DNA of 40,286 nucleotides from Natroniella acetigena (GCF_023227745.1 NZ_JALKBX010000021.1:1-40286), one strand, 5' to 3'. Shown: positions 9,314 to 17,913, counted from the first letter of the stretch. Numbers and translations are program-made. The notes: generated from the letters alone by a model not told the origin.

Positions 9314-10303
9314 TTAATTTTCAGCTAAAAATCTCCATAGTTCATCTTGAGGAGCTTGATTAAGTTCTATTCTTCCTTTTTCTGTAACAATTACTCTCTG
9401 TTGGGATGTAATTTCTCCAATAATCATAGCATTAATTCCAGCTACAGTTAATTTATCTACAACACTTTTTCCTTCAGCAGTAGTTAAAATCATTGCTCCA
9501 GAACCAATTAAATGATAAGGATTGATATTTAACAGCTCAGTTATCCTTTCAGTTGTTCGATGTAAAGGAATTGCACTTTCTTCTATTGTAAACCCAACTC
9601 CAGCTGCTTCAGCTAATTCAAAAAGCGAACCATACAAGCCTCCTTCAGTAATATCATGCATTGCATTAACTTTTAATTCTGCTCCTAGTAAACCTTCTGG
9701 AATTACACTTAAATATTCAGTTAACTGTTGAGCTTCTTCTATTATTTCAGCCTCAAGACCCAACTCTAATAACCGCGCAGTAAAATCTGTAGCCAAAATA
9801 GCAGTACCTTCTAAACCAACCCACTTAGTAATAATAATCTGATCTCCTGGCTGAGCACCAGCTGAAGTTACAAATTTATCTTTAGTAGTTTTACCGATTG
9901 CGGTACAAGAAATCAAGGGCTGTTGGACAATATCAGTTACTTCTGTATGACCTCCTAAAATATCAATTCCTAAATCTTGAGCAGCCTGATTTATATCTTC
10001 TACTATTGCTGTTATTCTTTCTTTACTTGTACTTGATGGAAATAATAAGACTTGTTGAATACCGATTGGTTGTGCACCATTAGCAGCTATATCATTACAA
10101 GCAACATTAACTGCTAAAGAGCCCATTCCTTCTTGCAAACCGGTAATTGGATCAGTGGACATTACAGCAACAAAATCTCCAAAATCAATTACAGTTGAAT
10201 CTTCACCAATTCCAGGTCCTATTAGTACTTCATCATTTATAGCTGAAATTTTATTTAAAATTAATTCTTTCAAATTATTTATATCAATCTTACCTGCTTT
10301 CAT
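9314..10303 (-). CDS. AIR synthase-related (HypE-like) protein
   Basis: A 329-aa protein of the AIR synthase/HypE/SelD/ThiL ATP-binding fold. It shows GPGIGEDSTVIDFGD (ATP-binding loop), MSTDPITG, VACNDIAANGAQP, ILGGHTEVT and HDITEGGLYGSL, as in HypE. Real HypE ends in a conserved C-terminal Cys that carries the carbamoyl group used for NiFe-hydrogenase cyanide ligands. Here the protein ends in ...LWRFLAEN with no Cys, and no other hyp genes are near. It is therefore better called a HypE-like paralogue of unknown substrate. AAGGTGAT precedes the ATG. A broken DJ-1-like gene lies upstream. Confidence 0.8.
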   Translation of the reverse strand: MKAGKIDINNLKELILNKISAINDEVLIGPGIGEDSTVIDFGDFVAVMSTDPITGLQEGMGSLAVNVACNDIAANGAQPIGIQQVLLFPSSTSKERITAIVEDINQAAQDLGIDILGGHTEVTDIVQQPLISCTAIGKTTKDKFVTSAGAQPGDQIIITKWVGLEGTAILATDFTARLLELGLEAEIIEEAQQLTEYLSVIPEGLLGAELKVNAMHDITEGGLYGSLFELAEAAGVGFTIEESAIPLHRTTERITELLNINPYHLIGSGAMILTTAEGKSVVDKLTVAGINAMIIGEITSQQRVIVTEKGRIELNQAPQDELWRFLAEN

Positions 10304-10331
10304 ACTTTTATCACCTTTCCTATAAATAATA

Positions 10332-10567
10332 TCAAAAATTAGTCAGCATTGCTTCTTTTAACTCTACTGTTGTAGCTTGATTTACTAGGTGTTCAACTAG
10401 TATACAAATTCTAAAGCAACTCCTGGTCCACGAAAAATCCCTGCTCACTCCAAAACCATTGGTACAGCACAGATTGCAGCTACCAATTTATTATTATCTT
10501 CAATCTCTTTAATTAGATTAATTAGACGTTCATTTTTATTACCATCTGCTAAAATAATTTGATTCAT
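10332..10567 (-). pseudogene. DJ-1/PfpI family remnant
   Basis: An ATG at 10567 with a good ribosome binding site (AAAGGAGA) opens a 40-residue peptide. Its end (NKLVAAICAVPMVLE) is the nucleophile-elbow region of DJ-1/PfpI proteins, with the Cys in AAICA. The stop falls at 10445. Downstream, in other frames, are pieces matching the family's C-terminus: GPGVALEF (near 10404-10430), then LVEHLVNQ...ELKEAMLTNF ending at 10332. The flavodoxin-like N-terminal half and the region between the elbow and GPG are missing. It is a decayed gene with deletions and frameshifts, not a functional small protein. Confidence 0.7.
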
Positions 10568-10854
10568 TATTAATCTCTCCTTTCGATAGTTAATAACCAC
10601 AGAGAGTTCTTTAGAACTTGCAGATAAGTACTGCAGTTGAACTAAAGGAGCTTCTTGCTCACACTCTATTTTAGGGCTTGAAAATTTCAACTGTAAACTG
10701 AGATATAATTAGCTTGCCCTTAATCATATATTACTATTTTTCTTGTAAAGTTCCTTTTAATTTAGAAATTTTTTAATGGATTAAATAAATATTCAAGTTA
10801 TATTTATTTAAATTATAGGTTATTATAACTAATGTGCTGAAAGGAGGTGTTTAA

Positions 10855-11115
10855 ATGACAGTAGGTGACAATTTACACCAAGCTTTAACAGGATTAGAAA
10901 CTGCTAAAAGCACTTTAGAAGGTTTTTCTCAAGATACTAATGATGAATTAGCTCAAGATATGTATACTCAGTGTGCTCAACAAATTGAGCAGGTAGCTAA
11001 TCAATTAGAAGAAAGAGTTAATTACGTCGAAAATGAAGAACCACAATATAAACAAAAACAACAAATGCAAAATCAACAAGGGCAACAAGGACAACAAGAC
11101 CAACAAAATCAATAA
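10855..11115 (+). CDS. DUF1657 domain protein with Gln-rich tail
   Basis: An 86-aa protein beginning MTVGDNLHQALTGLETAKSTL, the typical start of the DUF1657 family of spore-formers. Members often sit near spoVA or yetF-type spore membrane genes; here neither is adjacent. A helical region (1-60) ends in the family EEPQYK motif. After it comes a tail (about 66-86) consisting almost only of Gln, Gly, Asn and Asp, which is not part of the usual domain. AAGGAGGTG lies upstream of the ATG, and a very strong terminator follows. Function is unknown; expression in the forespore is likely by analogy. Confidence 0.82.
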   Translation: MTVGDNLHQALTGLETAKSTLEGFSQDTNDELAQDMYTQCAQQIEQVANQLEERVNYVENEEPQYKQKQQMQNQQGQQGQQDQQNQ

Positions 11116-11131
11116 TAAGTTTAAAGAACAG

Positions 11132-11169
11132 AAAAAGCAGACTGATTATTAATAATCAGTCTGCTTTTT
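11132..11169. terminator. Terminator after DUF1657 gene
   Basis: A perfect 38-bp palindrome with 19-bp arms (left 11132-11150 containing AAAAAGCAGACTG; right 11151-11169), ending in a T-run. It is 16 bases after the DUF1657 stop codon. Confidence 0.9.
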
Positions 11170-11333
11170 TATATTAAAGAAACTATGTTTTTTAAATGAA
11201 TTGCTTAGTCTTAGGATTAGCCGTAGGCTATAAACAAAAATTATTTCAAATATATTATATGTCATATGGTAATTTATTCCTAGTATATTATTTCAGTACT
11301 TTCTCAAACTAATAGCAAGGAGGTTTATTAATA

Positions 11334-11546
11334 ATGATTACGCAATTGTTAACAGGCTTAATAGATAAATCACTAAAAGTGATTTTGTTGTCATTAATTT
11401 TACTAGCTATCTTTATTTTAATGCAAATATTCTTCGAAAATTTATCTAATAACCCTAATTTCCTTGATCAATTACCCTCTAAATTAATTCCACTTTTAAG
11501 GCAGCTTCCTCGACTTAATGGTCTAATATTATTTGAATTAATCTAA
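11334..11546 (+). CDS. Small single-pass membrane protein
   Basis: A 70-aa protein with one strong membrane helix (about residues 10-33, rich in Ile and Leu). A short polar segment (FFENLSNNPNFLDQLPSK) and a second amphipathic or hydrophobic C-terminal stretch follow. AAGGAGG at 11317-11323 is 10 nt upstream of the ATG, a real but slightly long spacing. I recognise no family. It is convergent with the FtsA-like gene. It could be a spore or envelope microprotein, but nothing in the sequence proves this. Confidence 0.6.
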   Translation: MITQLLTGLIDKSLKVILLSLILLAIFILMQIFFENLSNNPNFLDQLPSKLIPLLRQLPRLNGLILFELI

Positions 11547-11610
11547 TAATTTATTTTGTAATCGTTGCTGTAATTTTAGTAAATTATTTTCTTGAGAACC
11601 TAGTTTTGAT

Positions 11611-13785
11611 TTATTTTTTTTGTTGAAAGTTTGACTGCTTATCTTTGATATAAATTTCAACCTGGTCACCATCGGCTAAGGGCTCAATTAGTTGGGCATC
11701 TTGACTATTCTTCTCAATGATTAACCTTCCATTAATATTGGTTGGAATTTCATAATCAATATGACTTAATAATTGATTTAGGCGTACAGTACCTGGTTTA
11801 TAAATAATTTCATCACCAGTAAAGATTCGTTCTTCACCAGTCACTGGTTTTTCGTTCTTTAATAACTTAAAATCAGCAATTGGTAATTCTATTGGCTGGT
11901 CATTAAATATAACATTAATTGTATTGTTCAGTTGCATCTCTTCTAAAAGATCTTTTATTCGCAAGTTGCTTTTATTAACCTGTGTAAAGTTTAAATCATC
12001 TCCACTAGCAACTTCTTTATCCAATGGCACTTGCTCTCCATTAAGTAAAATACGATAATTTTGATACTGTTGTTCTTTTTTTTGTCCATTAAAAGTATAA
12101 GTAATCTTTCTTTCTCTAATCTGTTCAATAGGAAACTCTAAAACCTCTTCAACTACCTCTTTTACCGTCTGAGGTACAGTATAATTAATCTTGGCCCGAT
12201 CCTTAAGTTCTGTATCTAAACTTACCCGTTCCCCGTTCATATAATAAATTGGTTCTAAGTTAACTTCTGCATTATTTATATATATCTTACGGCTTGGTAG
12301 ATTAGGAACTACATCTGCTATTATTCCATACGCATCCTCCCCTTGTTCACCTAATTCAACTGTCAATTGATCTCCGTGACTAATTTGAGTTTCAAGTTCT
12401 GCTTCCGTACCATTGACTAAAATCTTTCCAGCAGTTCCTAATGAACCCCTAAGCATCTTCAAGTCACCATTGACTTCCACTGAAATAGCTAACCCAGGAT
12501 TTGGTTTTAAAGCCTTAATATTAACTTCTGCTGCTAAAAGTGCATCAGATACTTTAGGCTCTCTTAAAGTAAATAAGTGAGTTAAATTTCCATTGACCTC
12601 TATATCTACAAAATTAACCTGTTTATTATTGTTATGGCAAGTAATTGCTATACCAAAAGGGGTTATTGACTGAGTTTCTGTTACCCCATCAATCTCTCCT
12701 TCAATTTCATCAATCTCTTGACAATCTTTAATCCCTACTCTATTGATGGGTAACTCTAATTTTTTGGCTAACTTTTCTTTTAATAGAGGAGTTAAACTAC
12801 CTCCCCCAATACAGATAACAGCCTGTGGTTGTTGTTGATTTAGCTTCAAGATCTCTTCAGCAATTTGCTGGGCCAAATTTTTCACTTCATCTTCTATCAT
12901 CTTTATAATACTAATAGTTGCTACTGTTGTTGTCTGCCCTAAAATATCTTTAATTTTTACTTCATCCTCTAAAGCTAGCTTTCTTTTAGTTTCTTCAGCT
13001 TTATGGTAATCAAGCATATAATTTTGACAGATTGCTTCAGTAATCTCATCACCTGCTACAGGAACCATAGCATATCCAATAATTGAACCATCCTTAGTAA
13101 TAGCAATATCTGAAGTTCCAGCTCCAATATCCACTAAAGCTAAATTAAAGTTATACATTTGCCGCGGCACAATCAAATTAGAAGCAGCAATAGGTTCTAA
13201 AGTTAAGTGGTCCACTTCTAGATCAGCTTGACGAATAACAGTTAATAAAGAATCAACTACTATACGGGGTAAAAAGGTAGCTATTAGATCAACTTCTATT
13301 TTCCTACCACTTTGCCCTATCAAATTACCAATCTTTATTCCATCCAACATGTTCTGTAACAGAGTATAACCTACAAAATGATATCCGTCAGCTTGATTAT
13401 CCTTACTTTCTAATTTTTCTTGAGCATTTTGCACTGCAGAAAATTCTAAAGCTTGTACATCGCTAGTAGTCACTTCTTTTTTATTTTCAAATTCTAATTG
13501 AAAATGACCAGTAACCGTCTTTAAAGCACGTCCTGCAGCAGCAATTCCAACTTTATTTAAAGTTACATCACACCTTTTTTCTAAACGCTCTTTAATCTTT
13601 TCTACTTGTTGAGCAACCTTTCTTACATTATGGATTTGACCATCTATCATTGAGCGACTTTTATGTTCTATTACTTCAGATGCTTTGACAATCAATTGAT
13701 CATTGACAGTAGGTTGTAATACAACACCTACTACTGTTCTAGTTCCAATATCTAAAGCAAAGATCAAGTCATCTTTTTCTTGCAT
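11611..13785 (-). CDS. Long FtsA/PilM-like actin-fold ATPase
   Basis: A 724-aa protein. Residues 1-390 are an actin-like ATPase domain of the FtsA/PilM kind: phosphate-1 motif FALDIGTRTVVGVV (about 9-22), phosphate-2 ALVDIGAGTSDIAI (about 215-228), and adenosine motif VICIGGGSLTPLL. The C-terminal 330 residues are not FtsA-like. They look like about five consecutive small beta-rich units carrying an (I/L)xxNGxxxxL...xxGDxL pattern, for example KILVNGTEAEL...HGDQL, RILLNGEQVPL...SGDDL and ...LADGDQVEIYI, resembling beta-grasp modules. There is no FtsZ/membrane amphipathic tail. It is probably a paralogue of FtsA, not the division protein itself. TAGGAGG precedes the ATG. Confidence 0.8.
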   Translation of the reverse strand: MQEKDDLIFALDIGTRTVVGVVLQPTVNDQLIVKASEVIEHKSRSMIDGQIHNVRKVAQQVEKIKERLEKRCDVTLNKVGIAAAGRALKTVTGHFQLEFENKKEVTTSDVQALEFSAVQNAQEKLESKDNQADGYHFVGYTLLQNMLDGIKIGNLIGQSGRKIEVDLIATFLPRIVVDSLLTVIRQADLEVDHLTLEPIAASNLIVPRQMYNFNLALVDIGAGTSDIAITKDGSIIGYAMVPVAGDEITEAICQNYMLDYHKAEETKRKLALEDEVKIKDILGQTTTVATISIIKMIEDEVKNLAQQIAEEILKLNQQQPQAVICIGGGSLTPLLKEKLAKKLELPINRVGIKDCQEIDEIEGEIDGVTETQSITPFGIAITCHNNNKQVNFVDIEVNGNLTHLFTLREPKVSDALLAAEVNIKALKPNPGLAISVEVNGDLKMLRGSLGTAGKILVNGTEAELETQISHGDQLTVELGEQGEDAYGIIADVVPNLPSRKIYINNAEVNLEPIYYMNGERVSLDTELKDRAKINYTVPQTVKEVVEEVLEFPIEQIRERKITYTFNGQKKEQQYQNYRILLNGEQVPLDKEVASGDDLNFTQVNKSNLRIKDLLEEMQLNNTINVIFNDQPIELPIADFKLLKNEKPVTGEERIFTGDEIIYKPGTVRLNQLLSHIDYEIPTNINGRLIIEKNSQDAQLIEPLADGDQVEIYIKDKQSNFQQKK

Positions 13786-14053
13786 TTAGAAAACCTCCTA
13801 ATTTATAGTTTTGTAACTTCAATTGATAATTGATAGTTTAAAGTTGATAGTTAAAGCTTAAAATCTAAACCCTTTAAACCATTCTCAAAACAATATTTTA
13901 TCTTAGAGATTAATTTGTTATCTTATTCAATTATTTAACGATCTATAATAAAGTTCCTGCTTCCTAGAGAGTTAATTTGCTAAGTTTAGCTAAAAAATAT
14001 TAAGCAATCTGAAGTATAAGAACATATTCTGGAATATACATACTTTAATGATC
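13786..14053. other. Intergenic region with a short dispersed repeat
   Basis: Non-coding AT-rich DNA between the FtsA-like start and the GH13 terminator. It contains a copy of the TAACTTCAATTGATAATTG repeat (13814-13838, see repeat entry) and no other recognisable feature. Confidence 0.5.
13814..13838 (+). repeat. CAATTGATAATTGATAG dispersed repeat, copy 1
   Basis: TAACTTCAATTGATAATTG followed by ATAGTT. The same 25 bases occur without change at 30235-30259, and nearly so in inverted form at 37760-37786. It lies in non-coding DNA in each case. Confidence 0.7.
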
Positions 14054-14099
14054 TAAATAAAAAGCCCCCCTGTTTTAAAACAGGGGGGCTTTTTATTTA
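14054..14099 (-). terminator. Terminator after GH13 gene
   Basis: A 46-bp perfect palindrome centred at 14076/14077. It has a core of six C paired to six G and A/T-runs on both sides. It overlaps the last bases of the GH13 stop codon, so termination begins immediately after translation ends. Confidence 0.92.
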
Positions 14100-16349
14100 A
14101 ATTTTCTTATAGATAAAACCACTATATGCTGGTAAGTTAAAATCTACTTTTTTATTCTGTCCTACACTTAAAATATCCATAGGTTCTATTTCATCTTTAG
14201 TTTTAAAATCATTTATCTGATCTAGAGCAGCAATCTTGCCCCATTTTCCTTCCAGGGTCAAACCTAAATTTACTTTAATATCTGCCCCTTCAAAGTTGAG
14301 CAAGATCAACATTTCGTCATTATTATCTTTATCTTTTGTTTTCCAACCAATCAACCTTCTATTCTTTCCTTCTTCCTCAGATAACCAAGGTCCTAGCACC
14401 CAACTGAATTCACCAGTCTCAATAGGGTTGGCCCCAGAAACCTTTAAAGCTCCATATTTTTTTCGTAAGTTAATTAACCTTTGCGTCCAATCCAAAAATG
14501 GATTATACTCAAATTCTGGACAATTAGGATCAGGGCTTACTTTATTAAGGTCAATATTATTTGCATCTCTATTTATCCCAAACTCTTGGCCCATGTACAA
14601 CATCGGCTGCCCTAAAGCAGTCATCGTAGCCATCATAGCTAACTTGGCCTTTCTATCTTTAACATTACAATCCGTTATTTCATTCGTTTCAATTTCAAAC
14701 TTAACACTCGGCTCATCATGACTTTCACTATAATTAACAACATTATTTGTATGCTCAGCAAATTGATTTTTAGAAAAATAAAAGATATCCCCTAAACCCT
14801 GTGGTGTATTATAACACCAATCTCTATAAACTCCTTCTCTTAACAATGCTTTAATCTTATCATGAAACATATCACTCCATTGTGCATAACCATTATACCC
14901 TTCAAAATTCAAATCTGATTCATTAGGTAGGTTTTCAGCAATCAAAATTGTATTAGGTTTAAATCCACTATCCCTAATTTCATCTTGTATTTCATACAAT
15001 AATTGATGATCTAAATAATTACTATGGGTCGCATCAAACCTAAATCCATCTACATGATACTCTTCAATAAATAACTTACAAGAATCGATCAACATATTAT
15101 CAACTTCTGGTCTTCCAGTAGCAACTCGGTTACCCCATTTAGTACTCCCAGAAAAATAAAGACCTCCTGGTCCTGAACCATCATCAATTAGATCCCATAA
15201 TGGGTTGAACTGATTAGAAGTATGATTAAAGACTTGATCGACAATTACTGCCAAACCATGGTTATGAGCAATATCAACTAACTTTCTAAAATCATCTAAA
15301 TCACCAAAGTCCTTCTCTATTGACATAAAGCTACACGGATCATATCCTAAACCAAAATGGCTCCAAGATTCAGAAGTTGGCATTAAAGCTAATGCAGTAA
15401 CCCCTAAATCATCAAAGTAACCTTCCTCAATTCTACGAATAACTCCTTTAAATGTACTTTGCTCTTCTATTGAAAGATCTGAATCTTCATCTGTAAATCC
15501 ATAGACATTTAACTCATAAATAATCAATTCACTAATATCAGGTGTCTCCCAATCTTGATCTGTCCACTCAAAGTTAGTCGGATCAGCAACTACACAGTTT
15601 TCCCGTTGATAATTATCACTATAAACTCTAGTATAAGGATCCCAAGCCCACCTTTCATTGCCTCCAATTCCTCCTCGAACAAAGAACTTGTATTCAATTT
15701 CCGAAAGTTTAGGATCTATCTGAGCAGCTGGTACCCTTGTCCACCAAATATTAGGTTGATTATAATACCCCTTGTATAGATCAAGTTCAATAAATGAGTC
15801 TTCTTGATTATCACAAGCAAGACAATTGCCAGGGGTTTGAAAATTATTAAGATTAGAACCTAAATAAACTCGACCTGCTCGAGGGTGATAGAGAGCAAAG
15901 CTGAGTGAACCATCAGTTAACTTATGAGCTCCTAGTAAAGAAGGTGTTTCGAATTTTGATACATCTGTATCAGGTAAATAAAAATTATCTTGGGGAATTA
16001 AATCTTTAATCTCTTGATAAGCTTCTTTAATATGCCCGACAGGCTCTGCTGGTCTGACATTATAAACATTATGCCACCCTGCCTTACACCAAATTTCACC
16101 CCCTAATCCTGCATTATAAAAACGATTATTTCTTTCATCTTCCCAGATTGTATGATCACCTAATTCATCCTTGAATTTAAAATTAAAATTTGCTCGATTG
16201 ACTACTAGATCATAATATAATCCATAATCATCCCTACCATCAGGATAGACCTTCTTTTCGAATCGTCCGGTTCCATCCAGCCAAGCCCACAGAACTGGAT
16301 TTCTAAAGTTATTTTTATTATCATAATGAATCCGTACTTTTGTTCTCAT
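14097..16349 (-). CDS. GH13 alpha-glucan-acting enzyme with N-terminal carbohydrate-binding domains
   Basis: A 750-aa glycoside hydrolase family 13 enzyme without signal peptide, so cytoplasmic. Residues 1-100 resemble a CBM41/pullulanase-associated domain (VRIHYDNKN, VLWAWLDGTG). Residues about 135-260 form a CBM48-like sandwich, and the TIM barrel follows from about 275. Catalytic residues: nucleophile Asp about 439 in VDGFRFDATHSN, Glu about 472 in LIAENLP, Asp about 545 in SESHDEP; MLYMGQEFG follows. It lacks the YNWGYDP motif of type I pullulanase (it has HFGLGYDPCSF). Substrate class (amylase, debranching or branching-like) is open. The ATG at 16349, 5 nt after GGAGG, is preferred to the TTG at 16352. 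Confidence 0.85.
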   Translation of the reverse strand: MRTKVRIHYDNKNNFRNPVLWAWLDGTGRFEKKVYPDGRDDYGLYYDLVVNRANFNFKFKDELGDHTIWEDERNNRFYNAGLGGEIWCKAGWHNVYNVRPAEPVGHIKEAYQEIKDLIPQDNFYLPDTDVSKFETPSLLGAHKLTDGSLSFALYHPRAGRVYLGSNLNNFQTPGNCLACDNQEDSFIELDLYKGYYNQPNIWWTRVPAAQIDPKLSEIEYKFFVRGGIGGNERWAWDPYTRVYSDNYQRENCVVADPTNFEWTDQDWETPDISELIIYELNVYGFTDEDSDLSIEEQSTFKGVIRRIEEGYFDDLGVTALALMPTSESWSHFGLGYDPCSFMSIEKDFGDLDDFRKLVDIAHNHGLAVIVDQVFNHTSNQFNPLWDLIDDGSGPGGLYFSGSTKWGNRVATGRPEVDNMLIDSCKLFIEEYHVDGFRFDATHSNYLDHQLLYEIQDEIRDSGFKPNTILIAENLPNESDLNFEGYNGYAQWSDMFHDKIKALLREGVYRDWCYNTPQGLGDIFYFSKNQFAEHTNNVVNYSESHDEPSVKFEIETNEITDCNVKDRKAKLAMMATMTALGQPMLYMGQEFGINRDANNIDLNKVSPDPNCPEFEYNPFLDWTQRLINLRKKYGALKVSGANPIETGEFSWVLGPWLSEEEGKNRRLIGWKTKDKDNNDEMLILLNFEGADIKVNLGLTLEGKWGKIAALDQINDFKTKDEIEPMDILSVGQNKKVDFNLPAYSGFIYKKI

Positions 16350-16477
16350 CAAATCCTCCTTTAGTCAATTATCGCCAACTTTTCTTCATTTATATTATTA
16401 ACCAAAAGTAGTTAAATAATTAATTAAGTTTAAGGCTAAGGTTAAGTTAAAGTAAAAAATTAAAATTCTAATTTTTT

Positions 16478-16966
16478 TCAAATCCTTAAAACTTTAGATT
16501 TAACTTTAATTAATAAATTTGATAATAAACCCAGCGGACAAAAAGTACACCAAATCCTTTCTTTAAAAAACATCCCTAACAGAATGCCGATTAATGTAGT
16601 AACTAAGAGCAAGCGATAAAAAACCAAACCAACCTGTCCCCAATCTCCCGCAACTAAATAGATTGCTATTAATAAATTCCCAACCAACAACCCAAAAAAA
16701 CCAACCTTAAAATATATTTTTTTGCAGATAGAAGGTATTTTTCGCTGAAAACTGATTTTTTTTATTAAATTATCATATAAACTACCTCGTGGACAAAAGA
16801 AGCCACACCAGACTCTTTTTCCTGTCACAATTGAAGTAACTAATGGAGCTAGCATACAAAGTACAATTAAATTTCCTAATAAGGAATTTACTCTTCCAAG
16901 CAGTAAAAATAATATCAATAAAATCCAACTAATATTTTTGACAAAGCTAATTAATTTTCCTTTCAC
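16478..16966 (-). CDS. NapH/YccM-type membrane 4Fe-4S protein
   Basis: A 162-aa integral membrane protein with four predicted helices and two Cys clusters facing the cytoplasm: WCGFFCPRG (about 53-61) and WCTFCPLG (about 140-147). These are the hallmarks of the NapH/NosR/CcoG (polyferredoxin-like) membrane redox family, but the ferredoxin domain is missing. It may pass electrons between the membrane quinone pool or a partner ferredoxin and an unknown acceptor. GTG start at 16966, preceded by GAGGGGGGG. A 26-bp perfect palindrome lies 13 bases upstream, so it is probably controlled by a dimeric repressor. It is divergent from the SIMPL gene. Confidence 0.78.
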   Translation of the reverse strand: MKGKLISFVKNISWILLILFLLLGRVNSLLGNLIVLCMLAPLVTSIVTGKRVWCGFFCPRGSLYDNLIKKISFQRKIPSICKKIYFKVGFFGLLVGNLLIAIYLVAGDWGQVGLVFYRLLLVTTLIGILLGMFFKERIWCTFCPLGLLSNLLIKVKSKVLRI

Positions 16967-16978
16967 TTTTCCCCCCCT

Positions 16979-17004
16979 CAGTATACATTAATTAATGTAT
17001 ACTG
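16979..17004. promoter_or_regulatory. 26-bp perfect palindrome, candidate operator
   Basis: CAGTATACATTAA (16979-16991) followed by its exact reverse complement TTAATGTATACTG (16992-17004), with no spacer. It sits between two divergent genes, 13 bases before the GTG of the 4Fe-4S protein and about 100 bases before the SIMPL gene. It has no T-run, so it is not a terminator. Its size and dyad fit a GntR/YtrA, PadR or TetR dimer site; the regulator is not in this window. Confidence 0.6.
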
Positions 17005-17104
17005 TACTTATCTAACAGATATAACAAATCAATCATTATATCAATAAAAAACAAAAGGAATTAAAAATTATAAAAAGAAACTATTACTGAGAGGAGGGAT
17101 TTCT

Positions 17105-17842
17105 ATAAAAACTAAGGTTATTTGTTTATTGTTAGTGCTTCTTTTAATTTCGTTATCTTTCTCTATAGCTTTAGCTAACAATTCAATTCCAAATATTTCA
17201 ACTGTTGGTCGAGGAGGAATTGAATTTGAAACTGATCAAGCAGTAATTAAAGTAGAAGTATCGGCTGAAGGAAGGGATCAAGCAAACCTTAAGCACCACA
17301 CTGAGCAAAATTTAAAATCATTAAAAAAAGATTTAACGGCTCTTGAACTAGTAAGCCAGAAAAGAATAACTCAATCGGAGCCTAAGTATTCCACTTATAC
17401 CCGTAAAGAAGGAGTTAGGCAAGAAGAGGTTAATCAATTAAAATTCCTATTAACAATTGAACTTTTAGACTTTGATTCAACTGAAATTGCATCAGTTATT
17501 TCAGAACTGATTGATATTGTCAAAGCAAATGATCCCAGTCGTAGACGAGCAACTTATAATCAGCACTATGACATTAGTTATACCATAACTCAAAGCTATT
17601 ATACTTTACATAAACCAATAGAGTTACAAGAAAAGTTATTAGAAGAAGCCGTAGCAGATAGTAAACAGAAAGCAGAAGTGTTGGCCCGGACAATCAATTC
17701 ATCAATTACTGAAATTCAACAAATTAAAGCAGAACAGATCGATTTAATTTGTTATCAAGAAGAAATCTCTATTACAAATCCACAACCTCCTACTAAACAG
17801 ACTTATCAAGAAAAGATCAAGGTTTATTACAAGATTAATTAA
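17105..17842 (+). CDS. SIMPL domain (DUF541/YggE-like) secreted protein
   Basis: A 245-aa exported SIMPL-domain protein; relatives (YggE, B. subtilis YwqH-type, BP26) are periplasmic or cell-envelope and of uncertain function. The signal peptide is only complete if translation starts at the ATA codon at 17105: KTKVICLLLVLLLISLSF with cleavage after ALA. AGGAGGG at 17092-17098 is 6 nt before this ATA. No ATG, GTG or TTG occurs in frame between the upstream stop (17045) and a TTG at 17129. That TTG would remove all positive charge from the signal and has no good ribosome binding site. The domain runs from about residue 35 to the end, with ISTVGRGGIEFETDQAVIKVEV at its start. Confidence 0.75.
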   Translation: MKTKVICLLLVLLLISLSFSIALANNSIPNISTVGRGGIEFETDQAVIKVEVSAEGRDQANLKHHTEQNLKSLKKDLTALELVSQKRITQSEPKYSTYTRKEGVRQEEVNQLKFLLTIELLDFDSTEIASVISELIDIVKANDPSRRRATYNQHYDISYTITQSYYTLHKPIELQEKLLEEAVADSKQKAEVLARTINSSITEIQQIKAEQIDLICYQEEISITNPQPPTKQTYQEKIKVYYKIN

Positions 17843-17861
17843 TTTTTTCATAGCATAACAA

Positions 17862-17896
17862 AAAGCCTTCAATCTCATCTAGAAATTGAAGGCTTT
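17862..17896. terminator. Bidirectional terminator between SIMPL and antiporter genes
   Basis: Arms AAAGCCTTCAAT (17862-17873) and ATTGAAGGCTTT (17885-17896), loop of 11, with A/T tails both sides. It serves the convergent genes on each strand. Confidence 0.85.
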
Positions 17897-17913
17897 ACTT
17901 TAAGATATAGAAT

